Below are positions 54,839 to 63,006 of a stretch of DNA of 64,000 bases, piece after piece. Position 1 is the stretch's first letter, and each line of letters starts with the position of its first letter. Origin of the DNA: Clostridiales bacterium (GTDB lineage: Bacteria > Bacillota > Clostridia > Oscillospirales > CAG-382). Made by a program: the position numbers and the translations under genes. Location of the stretch: positions 8,938 to 72,937 of the forward strand of contig QAKH01000071.1 of assembly GCA_003343885.1 (NCBI GenBank), in the 5' to 3' direction. Under the pieces are notes generated by a model. It searched no databases. It was not told the origin of the DNA and saw only the letters and a program-made list of their open reading frames with translations.

Positions 54839-55960
54839 ATGCCGCCAATACATATGCTTATAAAACCGGCGTCAAGCCTGTGCAACATGAGGTGCAAATA
54901 CTGTTTTTATTCTGATGTATCTGAGCACCGGGAAATTAAATCGTACGGTTTGATGGATATTGCACTTCTCGAAAAAATAACCGAAAAAGCGCTTTCGGAA
55001 GCGGAAGGGGAGTGCAGCTTTTCTTTTCAGGGCGGCGAGCCAACATTAGCAGGTCTTGATTTCTATAAAAAGCTTTCTGAATTTCAGAAGAAGTATAATA
55101 AAAAGAAATTGAAAATAAATAACGCAATTCAGACCAATGGATATTGTATCGATCATGAATGGGCGGAATTTTTTGCAAAAAACAACTATCTTGTAGGACT
55201 TTCCGTAGACGGAAGCAAAGAAATGCATGATTATATGAGAGTTGACGCACAGGGAAAGGGTACTTATTCCAGAATCATGAAAACGTCGGCGATTTTTGAT
55301 AAATATAACGTGCAGTACAATATTCTTTGCGTCGTAAACAATTTTGTGGCAAGACGTCCGACAAAGGTATATAACGACTTAAAAAAGTTTAAATATTTGC
55401 AGTTTATTCCGTGCCTTGACGGGTTTGACGGCGAAAAACGTGATTTTTCTCTTGATACGGAAAGGTATGCAGAGTTTCTTAAGGTAACTTTTGATTGCTA
55501 TTATAATGACTTTGTAAGCGGAAATTACGTCAGTATAAGAAACTTTGACAACTATGTCATGATGCTTTGCGGACGAATACCGGAAGCGTGCGGAATGCTT
55601 GGATTTTGTTCCTGCTACTTTGTAATTGAAGGCGACGGAAGCGTTTTCCCGTGCGACTTTTACGTTGTAGATAAATATAAGCTCGGCAATATAGCGCAAA
55701 GTTCATTTTCAGAACTACGGGCAAGTCCGAACGCTTTGCTTTTTACCGAGCAGTCAAAATATGTAAGCGAAGAGTGCCGCGAGTGCAAGTGAATAAACAT
55801 CTGCCGGGGCGGCTGCCGTCGTAACCGGGAACCTTTTGTGGATGGAAAACCTGGATTAAATATTTACTGCAATGCTTATAAGCAGTTTTTTGAATACGCT
55901 TACGAAAGAATGTGTCATTTGGCAAGTATTGCGCGAGGCGGCGGAAATTACGGTGCTTGA
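54839..55960 (+). pseudogene. anaerobic sulfatase-maturating enzyme (radical SAM, SPASM) interrupted by in-frame TGA
   Basis: Would convert a sulfatase Cys or Ser to formylglycine. The first 317 codons have the family opening MPPIHMLIKPASSLCNMRCK, the radical SAM CxxxCxxC in CNMRCKYC (residues 15-22), SFQGGEPTLAG near residue 62 and PCDFYVVDKYKLGNI near residue 280. Codon 318 is TGA (55790-55792). The same frame then continues with INICRGGCRRNREP and ends at TGA 55958, giving 373 codons, the normal length. Clostridial homologues read CKWxxLC(R/K)GGCRR, so TGA replaces a conserved Trp (TGG). If it is a true stop, the product lacks cysteines of the auxiliary iron-sulfur clusters. GGAGTG precedes the ATG. 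Confidence 0.85.
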
Positions 55961-55976
55961 CTAAAACAAAAAATAT

Positions 55977-56018
55977 AAAAGCGGAAGCAGTCATTTGTCG
56001 TGACAACTTCCGCTTTTT
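55977..56018. terminator. bidirectional terminator
   Basis: AAAAGCGGAAG (55977-55987) / CTTCCGCTTTT (56007-56017) with an inner TTGTC / GACAA pair. It separates the maturase and the PTS operon. Confidence 0.9.
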
Positions 56019-56033
56019 TGCATGCTAAAAATT

Positions 56034-57743
56034 TCATTCTACGCAGTGCTTTTTCAATTCTTCCTTTATTTCTTCTGTCGTTTCAAGCGACATAACTGCT
56101 CTCGCGACACTATCTGCCTGCTCTTTTGTCCAACGTGCAATTTCTTTTCTTGTGGATAAAACAGACGTAGATGATACGCTGAATTCATCAAGCCCAAACG
56201 ACAAAAGCAGTGGTATGAGCATGGGATCGGCTGCGGCTTCTCCGCACATTCCTACCGGTATTCCGGCTTTCTTTGCCGATTCGATTACGTACTTTATAAG
56301 CCGTAATACCGACGGAGCGAAAGCCGAATATAGATATGCTACATTTGTGTTTCCTCGGTCAACAGCCAAAGTGTAACCGGTAAGGTCGTTGGTTCCTATG
56401 CTGAAAAAGTCTGCTTCTTTCGCAAGAATATCAGCTGTAACAGCAGCTGCCGGCGTTTCAATCATTACTCCGAGTTTTATGTTTTTATCGTACTCCGTAC
56501 CGTTCTTGTCAAAATCTTCCTTGATTTCCTCCAACATCTTTCTTACGGCTCTCAATTCCTCAATTCCAGTAACAAGTGGAATCATAATAGAAAGATTTCC
56601 ATATGCGCTTGCACGAAGAAGCGCCCTTAGCTGTGAAATAAAAATCTGATCGTTTTTAAGACAGTATCTGACTGCACGGAATCCCAAAAAAGGATTGTCT
56701 TCCTTTTCAAGACCGAGATAGGGAATAGCCTTGTCGCCTCCGATATCAAGAGTTCGTATGATTACCGGCTTGTCTTTCATTATGAGCAAAGCCTTCTTAT
56801 ATGCCTCAAACTGCTCATTTTCATCAGGCGCGGAGTTTCTGTCCATAAATAGGAATTCTGTTCTGAAAAGTCCAACACCCTCCGCGTCCTGCATCTTGAC
56901 CGACTCAGCGTCTTCCGGAGTGCCTATGTTCCCGAACAAGTCGACCTTTATACCATCCTTGGTTATTGTTGGTTTACCTATAAAATGTGAAAGCGATTCC
57001 CTCTGCTCGGCAAATTTCTTTTGCTTTTCAAGATAGCTTTCTGTCTCCTCATCGGTAGGATCTGTTAAAACAATACCTTGAGAACCGTCAACCACAACAT
57101 TTCTGCCGCTTTCCATAATGCCTGTCACATTATCAACGCCGAGTACGGCGGGAATCTGCATGGCTCTTGCCAGTATTGCGGCGTGAGAAGTGTCGGAACC
57201 GGTTTCCGTTATAAATCCGACAACATTTTCTTTGTTTATTTTAGCTGTCATGGAGGGAGTCAGTTCTTTAACAACTAAAACAGTTCCTTTTTCAAGATTT
57301 GAAAAATCTGTTTCTGCAGCGCCGGTAAGAATACTTAACATTTCTTCTTTTATGTCCTTGACGTCGGCGGCTCTCTGGCGTGTAAACTCGTCGTCTACTC
57401 CTGAAAACATGGCGATAAAAGTGTCACAGACTGCCGAAACAGCGCCCTCGGCACTTACACCGTCATTGATGTTTTTCTCTATTTCTGATTTCATGTAAGG
57501 ATCCTGCATCATAACTATATGACCGGTAATTATTTCACTTTCTTTTTCTCCAACCGTTTCAGATAGTTTTTGAGCGAGTTTTGTGTTTTTGTCGAGAAAA
57601 ACTTCAAGTGCGTCATTGAAACGATTGAGCTCAGTAGCGGAATCGCATCTTTTATCGGCCGCAAAGCTTATCTCAGATTCCTTAACTACGAACACTTTCC
57701 CTATACCATATCCTTTTGATACGCCTAAACCTTTGAGAATCAT
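56034..57743 (-). CDS. ptsI: phosphoenolpyruvate-protein phosphotransferase (PTS enzyme I)
   Basis: Takes phosphate from PEP and passes it to HPr. 569 aa, standard length. The N-terminal phospho-His domain has the active site TGSDTSHAAILAR near residue 185. The PEP-binding barrel has FRTEFLFMDR near residue 290, IRTLDIGGDKAIPY near residue 328, SIGTNDLTGYTLAVDR near residue 450 and the catalytic Cys in GIPVGMCGEAA near residue 500. The frame opens 22 codons upstream, but GGAGGAG lies before ATG 57743. Last gene of the fructose PTS operon, 98 bp after ptsH. Confidence 0.96.
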   Translation of the reverse strand: MILKGLGVSKGYGIGKVFVVKESEISFAADKRCDSATELNRFNDALEVFLDKNTKLAQKLSETVGEKESEIITGHIVMMQDPYMKSEIEKNINDGVSAEGAVSAVCDTFIAMFSGVDDEFTRQRAADVKDIKEEMLSILTGAAETDFSNLEKGTVLVVKELTPSMTAKINKENVVGFITETGSDTSHAAILARAMQIPAVLGVDNVTGIMESGRNVVVDGSQGIVLTDPTDEETESYLEKQKKFAEQRESLSHFIGKPTITKDGIKVDLFGNIGTPEDAESVKMQDAEGVGLFRTEFLFMDRNSAPDENEQFEAYKKALLIMKDKPVIIRTLDIGGDKAIPYLGLEKEDNPFLGFRAVRYCLKNDQIFISQLRALLRASAYGNLSIMIPLVTGIEELRAVRKMLEEIKEDFDKNGTEYDKNIKLGVMIETPAAAVTADILAKEADFFSIGTNDLTGYTLAVDRGNTNVAYLYSAFAPSVLRLIKYVIESAKKAGIPVGMCGEAAADPMLIPLLLSFGLDEFSVSSTSVLSTRKEIARWTKEQADSVARAVMSLETTEEIKEELKKHCVE

Positions 57744-57841
57744 GTGAAACTCCTCCGTAAAAAATGGCGGACGAACCAAGTTTAGTATATAATCCGATCC
57801 GACCGCCAAAAAGTTTTTGATTATTATTCGTATTATTCGCC

Positions 57842-58105
57842 TTATTCGCCGAAACCGCTTTCAACCATTTTTACTGCTTCGTCTAACGCTTCTTGTTCGC
57901 GTTCTCCGCTGCATTCAATTTCAATTTCGGTCCCGCACTTAATGCATGCGGCGATAATATTCATAATGCTTTTTCCGTTGGTTACAGTGCCGTTTGATTT
58001 TATAGATACGTCGCAGGGATACTTTGCCATTGCATTAGCAAATGTCATTGCAGGACGCATGTGAAAGCCTTGAGAATTTGTAACAGTAAGTTTTTTGGAT
58101 ACCAT
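57842..58105 (-). CDS. ptsH: phosphocarrier protein HPr
   Basis: 87-aa PTS relay between enzyme I and the sugar-specific enzyme IIA. Active His15 is in NSQGFHMRPA (usual GxHARPA). The regulatory Ser46 is in TNGKSIMNII, so HPr kinase/CcpA control is possible. Typical length. It sits 13 bp after fruA and before ptsI on the same strand, so the general PTS proteins are induced together with the fructose transporter. Whether another HPr exists elsewhere cannot be seen. Confidence 0.95.
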   Translation of the reverse strand: MVSKKLTVTNSQGFHMRPAMTFANAMAKYPCDVSIKSNGTVTNGKSIMNIIAACIKCGTEIEIECSGEREQEALDEAVKMVESGFGE

Positions 58106-58118
58106 GTCAATACACCCT

Positions 58119-60032
58119 TTACTTATTGATATTTTTTTTGAATAGTCCGAGAAGTACCATGGCTACAACCGATCCTACGGCAAGAGACAGCAAATACATT
58201 GGCCAGTTGCCTACAACGGCAAATACGAATATTCCTCCGTGCGGTGCCATAAGCGTGCATTTGAAGAACATTGACATAGCTCCTGCTATACCTGAACCTA
58301 TCATGCATGCCGGAATTACTCTTAGAGGATCGCTTGCTGCATACGGAATGGCTCCCTCTGTTATAAAGCTCAATCCCATAATATAGTTGACCGGACCGCT
58401 CTTTCTTTCTTCTTCGGTAAACTTGTTTTTAAAGAAGGTGGTTGCGAGCGCTATTGCAAGGGGAGGAACCATACCGCCTACCATAACGGCAGCCATAATA
58501 TCATAGTTGCCGGAGGTTATAGCAGCTGTACCGAATACATACGCAGCCTTGTTGAACGGACCGCCCATATCAATAGACATCATTGCTCCGAGAACAAGAC
58601 CGAGCAATACCTTGCTTGCGTCTCCCATAGAATTGAGCAGGTTTGTAAGTCCGGAATTTATAAGTCCCATAATCGGGTTGACGGCACACATGATTACCGA
58701 AATCATTCCGAGTCCCGCGAGCGGATAAATCAGAACAGGTTTTATTCCCTCAAGAGATTTCGGAAGCTTGTCGCAAACCTTTCTGAGTCCGAGCATGAGG
58801 TAACCGCCTACGAATCCGGCAAACAATGCGCCGAGGAATCCGGACGGGATGTCGCCGTTTACATTAGTGAAGGTAGCTCCGGTGGTTGCGAGATATCCGC
58901 CGACAAAACCGACAAGCAGACCGGGACGGTCGGCAATTGACAAACCAATATATCCGGCAAGAATCGGAATCATGAAGTTAAATGCGACGTTGCCCATTGT
59001 TTTGAAGAATGCGGCGACAGGAGTGTTCGTACCGAATCCGGAGTCTTGAGGAGCGCCGAGAATAGTGTCAATCAAAAACGCTAAGGCGATGAAAATACCG
59101 CCGCCGACGACAAACGGAAGCATGTTGGAAACACCGTTCATAAGATGCTTGTATATTTTTCTTCCAAAGCTTTCGTCAGACTCTGAAGAGGACGCATGCT
59201 TCTCGCCGCTGTATCTGTATACCGGCGCTGTTTCGGATAATACCTGATTTATAAGCTCTGCGGGCTTCTTGATACCGTCGGAAACTTTGACGCTGATAAG
59301 CTTTTTACCGTCAAAACGTTCTGTTTCAACGCTTTTGTCAGCTGCAATAATAATTCCCTCGGCGTTTTCAATTTCTTCCTTTGTGAGTACGTTCTTTGCT
59401 CCGCCCGAACCGTTTGTTTCAACTTTAATGGATATGCCGAGTTCTTTGCCGGCTTTTTCAAGCGCCTCAGCCGCCATATAAGTGTGGGCAATTCCGGTAG
59501 GGCAGGCAGTAACAGCCAAAACTCTGTAAGTACCGGCTTTAGCTGTCGGTGCTTGTTCAGCCGGACTTTCCGGATATTTCGCTTTCTCTGCATTGTCAAT
59601 TGCTTTTATAAACTCTTCAGCGTTTTTAGCAGAAAGCAAATTGTTTCGAAAACCTTCATCCATAAGCAGTACCATAAGTCTTGAGAGAACCTCAAGATGG
59701 AAGCTTCCGTCATTTGGCGCAGCAATCATGAAAAGAATGTTTGAAGGTTTGCCGTCAAGAGATTCATAATCTACGCCGCCGGGAACTGTTACAGCGGAAA
59801 GACCTGGTTTCTTTACGGCTTCCGATTTTGCGTGGGGTATTGCAACACCGTCACCGACTGCCGTAGAGCCTTGAGCCTCTCGTGCAAGAATATCGCTTTT
59901 ATATTTTCCGACATCACTGAGATTTCCGGCAGCCTGATGAAGATTTATAAGCTTATCAATTGCTTCTGCCTTATTTTTCAGCTCAATTCCCAAAGAAATG
60001 CTTTCTTTGCAGAGCAAATCTGATATTTTCAT
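58119..60032 (-). CDS. fruA: fructose PTS transporter, enzyme IIABC
   Basis: 637-aa fused permease that imports fructose as fructose-1-phosphate. Enzyme IIA (~1-150) has the phospho-His in VAIPHAKS. Enzyme IIB (~170-270) has the phospho-Cys in VTACPTGIAHTYMAAEAL. Enzyme IIC (~295-637) has about 9-10 membrane helices and PHGGIFVF near the end. Order A-B-C as in many Firmicutes FruA proteins. AGGAGG precedes the ATG. It follows fruK by 41 bp and precedes ptsH. Mannose specificity cannot be excluded, but fruK next to it supports fructose. Confidence 0.94.
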   Translation of the reverse strand: MKISDLLCKESISLGIELKNKAEAIDKLINLHQAAGNLSDVGKYKSDILAREAQGSTAVGDGVAIPHAKSEAVKKPGLSAVTVPGGVDYESLDGKPSNILFMIAAPNDGSFHLEVLSRLMVLLMDEGFRNNLLSAKNAEEFIKAIDNAEKAKYPESPAEQAPTAKAGTYRVLAVTACPTGIAHTYMAAEALEKAGKELGISIKVETNGSGGAKNVLTKEEIENAEGIIIAADKSVETERFDGKKLISVKVSDGIKKPAELINQVLSETAPVYRYSGEKHASSSESDESFGRKIYKHLMNGVSNMLPFVVGGGIFIALAFLIDTILGAPQDSGFGTNTPVAAFFKTMGNVAFNFMIPILAGYIGLSIADRPGLLVGFVGGYLATTGATFTNVNGDIPSGFLGALFAGFVGGYLMLGLRKVCDKLPKSLEGIKPVLIYPLAGLGMISVIMCAVNPIMGLINSGLTNLLNSMGDASKVLLGLVLGAMMSIDMGGPFNKAAYVFGTAAITSGNYDIMAAVMVGGMVPPLAIALATTFFKNKFTEEERKSGPVNYIMGLSFITEGAIPYAASDPLRVIPACMIGSGIAGAMSMFFKCTLMAPHGGIFVFAVVGNWPMYLLSLAVGSVVAMVLLGLFKKNINK

Positions 60033-60073
60033 GCGTTTCCCTCCTAATTAGTTATTTGTTTTTATTTATAGTT

Positions 60074-60973
60074 TTATTTTTTCATAAACTGGTTAATCAT
60101 ATCTGCGTCGGCAAGGCCTTCGCTGCATGCAGTAGCACTTCCTGAAGCCGTTCCAAGCTTTAATGCGTAATCATAATCATGCATTTTTTCGTATCCGGCT
60201 ATAAAACCTGCTACCATGGAGTCTCCGGAACCGACAGTGTTGACCACCTTGCCGTCGAGTGCCGGCATATAATGATCTTTTCCGTACTCATCGAGTAATA
60301 CTGCGCCTTTTGCTCCCATAGAAACGAGTACATTTTTTGCTCCCATTTCCTGTAACTTGGCAGCGTATTTTAAAGACTCTTCAACTACGGTTATCTCTTT
60401 TGAAAATATTTCGGAAAGTTCGCTTGTGTTTGGTTTTATAAGAAATGGCTTGTATTTCAGTGAGTTGAGAAGTAATTTTCCTGTTGCATCAACAACAAAG
60501 TTGATTTTCTTTCCTTCCTGGCGTTCCATGATGCGCTCGTATGTGTTTTCGGAAAGGGATGGCGGAATACTTCCCGCAAGGACCAAAGTGTCACCATCGT
60601 GAGTCCTTTCTAACTTGTCAAGCAGTGTTGCCGTTTTCTCAGCGCTTATATCAGGACCGCGCCCGTTTATATCTGTCTCCTCATCTGCACGAATTTTAAT
60701 GTTTATTCTCGTGAATGAGTTTTCAAGGTATACAAAGTCTGTTAAGATTCCTTTGCTCTTCATTCCGTCCTCGATTGCCTTGCCGGTAAATCCTGCAAGA
60801 AATCCCATAGCAACTGACAGCACTCCGAGTTCGTGCAAAACAGTTGATACGTTAATACCTTTTCCTCCGAAAAATACGCTTTCGTTTTCACTTCTCATGA
60901 TGTTTCCGGTTTCAAGCTTTGAAATATGTGTAACATAATCAACTGCCGGATTGAGAGTAACTGTGTATATCAT
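60074..60973 (-). CDS. fruK: 1-phosphofructokinase
   Basis: Phosphorylates fructose-1-phosphate to fructose-1,6-bisphosphate, feeding the aldolase. 299 aa, PfkB family. It starts MIYTVTLNPAVDYVTHI; FFGGKGINVSTVLHELG near residue 36 is the first PfkB signature; the second, NTVGSGDSMVAGFIAGYE near residue 248, holds the catalytic Asp and anion hole. AAAGGAGG is 7 bases before ATG 60973, and this ATG overlaps the TGA of fruR (ATGA), indicating strict coupling. Confidence 0.95.
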   Translation of the reverse strand: MIYTVTLNPAVDYVTHISKLETGNIMRSENESVFFGGKGINVSTVLHELGVLSVAMGFLAGFTGKAIEDGMKSKGILTDFVYLENSFTRINIKIRADEETDINGRGPDISAEKTATLLDKLERTHDGDTLVLAGSIPPSLSENTYERIMERQEGKKINFVVDATGKLLLNSLKYKPFLIKPNTSELSEIFSKEITVVEESLKYAAKLQEMGAKNVLVSMGAKGAVLLDEYGKDHYMPALDGKVVNTVGSGDSMVAGFIAGYEKMHDYDYALKLGTASGSATACSEGLADADMINQFMKK

Positions 60974-61719
60974 CTGCAAACCTCCTTTACAACCGTAAGA
61001 GCGCGATAGCCGTCATTTTTTAGGTAATCAGTTATAATGCATGCCTTTGACAGTTCAGAAAAACTTACCGACGCTGTCTTATCAAACTTACTGTGATCAG
61101 CGAGTACATAAGCAACGTAACTTTTTTGAACGGCTATACGTTTTACACACGCTTCTTCAATGTCGTGAGTTGTAAAGCCGCCTTCGGGGGAAATGCCGTT
61201 TGTTCCCATAAAGCTCTTGGTGAAGTTGTAGTTTTTTAGCATTTCAACACAAGTTACTCCCACAAGAGCCTCGGTTGTCAGCTTGACTTCTCCGCCGGCT
61301 AAATATACCTTAAAACCCTTTTTTGCAAGCAGTCTTGCGTGATTAAGACCGTTAGTGACGAAAGTTGCACTTTTTTCCTCAAGATAGCCTATCATTTTTT
61401 CAGTTGTAGTGCCGGCATCAATGAATACTAAGTCATTGCTTCTTATTGTCTGCGCAGCATACATAGCTATCTTATCTTTTTCGTCTGAAAACAGCTTTTT
61501 CTTGTCGCTTACATTAGGTTCCGTCAATATCATCTGAGTTTCTAATTTCAGTGCGCCCCCGTGAACCTTTTTTAATGATTTGTTTCTGTCGAGAAAGGCT
61601 AAATCTCGGCGTATTGTTGATTCTGATGTTCCGAGCTTTTCTACAAGCTCAGTAACCGAAACTGCACCTTTTTTCTCAATAGCATCAAGAATCAAAGCGT
61701 GTCTTTTTTCTGTTAGCAT
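60970..61719 (-). CDS. fruR: DeoR-family transcriptional regulator, probable fructose operon repressor
   Basis: 249 aa. An N-terminal DeoR winged helix (~1-57: SVTELVEKLGTSESTIRRDL) is followed by the sugar-phosphate-sensing domain (~75-249: NDLVFIDAGTTTEKMIGYL near residue 93; VLADHSKFDKTA near residue 208). Members near fruK/fruA repress until fructose-1-phosphate binds. It is first in the operon behind the promoter at 61767-61795, so it is autoregulated. GGAGGT precedes ATG 61719. Confidence 0.92.
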   Translation of the reverse strand: MLTEKRHALILDAIEKKGAVSVTELVEKLGTSESTIRRDLAFLDRNKSLKKVHGGALKLETQMILTEPNVSDKKKLFSDEKDKIAMYAAQTIRSNDLVFIDAGTTTEKMIGYLEEKSATFVTNGLNHARLLAKKGFKVYLAGGEVKLTTEALVGVTCVEMLKNYNFTKSFMGTNGISPEGGFTTHDIEEACVKRIAVQKSYVAYVLADHSKFDKTASVSFSELSKACIITDYLKNDGYRALTVVKEVCR

Positions 61720-61741
61720 CAGCTGACCTCCGGCAACAAAA

Positions 61742-61795
61742 TGACTGGTTTTGCTCTTTCGGTCATATCATACCACATATAAACGCCATTGTCAA
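61742..61795 (-). promoter_or_regulatory. fruRKA-ptsHI promoter with possible repressor half-sites
   Basis: Minus-strand TTGACA (61795-61790), 17-bp spacer, TATGAT (61772-61767). Immediately downstream TGAC (61765-61762) and GTCA (61745-61742) face each other around about 16 bases, a possible FruR site over the transcription start. The promoter is firm; the operator is a guess. Confidence 0.75.
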
Positions 61796-61919
61796 GCATT
61801 TTCTTTCAAAAAACGTCATTTTTTTATTTTTCATCAATTACCAAAGGTAAAACATAACTATTATTCCCAAAAACAATAATATGTTTCACAAAAATACAGA
61901 GTGATTTTGATGAAATATA

Positions 61920-61948
61920 TTGATTTTGACGAAATTAAATGTTAAAAT
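61920..61948 (+). promoter_or_regulatory. promoter of the WYL regulator gene
   Basis: TTGATT (61920-61925), 17-bp spacer, TAAAAT (61943-61948), 45 bp before the GTG start. Confidence 0.6.
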
Positions 61949-61993
61949 TGAATTAAATAAATAAGAAATTGTTAATTATTAGGAGATGGCTTA

Positions 61994-62989
61994 GTGTCAA
62001 AGAGTTCGCGTCAAAAAATGAAGCTGATATTTTTAAGGGATTATCTGCTTAAAAACACTGATGAAAATCACAGCGTAACAGTTAAGGATATAATTACGTA
62101 TTTGGAAGAGTGCGGCATATCGGCTGAAAGGAAGAGTATTTATGATGATATTGCTGTACTGAAAGACTCGGGTGTGGATATAGTTTCAGAAAAAAGCGAG
62201 CGAACGGTTTGGTATAAGATTGTATCGAGAGACTTTGAGGTTTCAGAGCTTAAGTTGCTTGTTGATGCAGTACAGAGTTCGAGATTTATAACTGAGAAGA
62301 AATCATCTCAGCTAATTAAAAAAATTGAAAGTCTGTGCAGCAGGTATGAAGCGTATGAGCTTGACAGACAGTTGACTGTTGTGAACAGAATTAAGTCAAT
62401 GAATGAAAGCATATATTATAATGTGGACAAAATTCATGCTGCCATACGAGATAATCGCATGATAAGTTTCAGATATTTTGATTACAATGTGAAAAAGGAA
62501 AAAGTATTCCGCCACGGAGGCGAGTTGTATAAGGTAAGTCCGTTTGCGCTTAACTGGGATAATGAAAATTACTATCTTGTAGCATACGATTCGGCTGCCG
62601 AACAGATACGCCATTACAGAGTAGATAAAATGGATTCTTTGAGCGAAATTGACGGGAAGGCAAGACAAGGAGCCGAAAGTTTTGAAAAAATAGATATGTC
62701 CGCGTACTCAAAAAAAATATTTTCAATGTTCGGCGGCGAATCTGTTAAAGTCCGCCTTGAGTTTGCAAACGAACTTGCGGGCGTAGTTATAGACCGCTTC
62801 GGAAAGGACATATACATAACAGTTTCTGATAATCCGGATTATTTCAATTTTGAAACAGAAATTGCGTTAAGTCCCAATTTTTATGGCTGGCTGTTCTCTT
62901 TCGGCGACAAGGCGAGAATAGTACATCCGCAAAGAGTAAAAGACGATTTTCTGGAATTCGCAAAAAAAGTTATAGATAAATATAATTAA
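61994..62989 (+). CDS. WYL-domain transcriptional regulator (YafY-like)
   Basis: 331 aa. An N-terminal helix-turn-helix (~1-75) with YLEECGISAERKSIYDDIAV, then the WYL domain (~145-225: ISFRYFDYN, YKVSPFALNWDNENYYLVAY, IRHYRVDKM), then the C-terminal WCX-like part (~245-331). WYL domains bind nucleic acid or small ligands and regulate stress, defence or metabolism. GTG start with AGGAG 9 bases upstream. It lies 17 bp before an SLH protein gene in the same direction, so it might be cotranscribed with it; target unknown. Confidence 0.9.
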   Translation: MSKSSRQKMKLIFLRDYLLKNTDENHSVTVKDIITYLEECGISAERKSIYDDIAVLKDSGVDIVSEKSERTVWYKIVSRDFEVSELKLLVDAVQSSRFITEKKSSQLIKKIESLCSRYEAYELDRQLTVVNRIKSMNESIYYNVDKIHAAIRDNRMISFRYFDYNVKKEKVFRHGGELYKVSPFALNWDNENYYLVAYDSAAEQIRHYRVDKMDSLSEIDGKARQGAESFEKIDMSAYSKKIFSMFGGESVKVRLEFANELAGVVIDRFGKDIYITVSDNPDYFNFETEIALSPNFYGWLFSFGDKARIVHPQRVKDDFLEFAKKVIDKYN

Positions 62990-63006
62990 AAAAGGGGGAT
63001 ATAATA

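Noticed and set aside
55790..55792. Selenocysteine insertion at the maturase TGA
   Set aside because: The aligned residue in relatives is Trp, not Cys, and no obvious selenocysteine hairpin follows; nonsense change or error is simpler.
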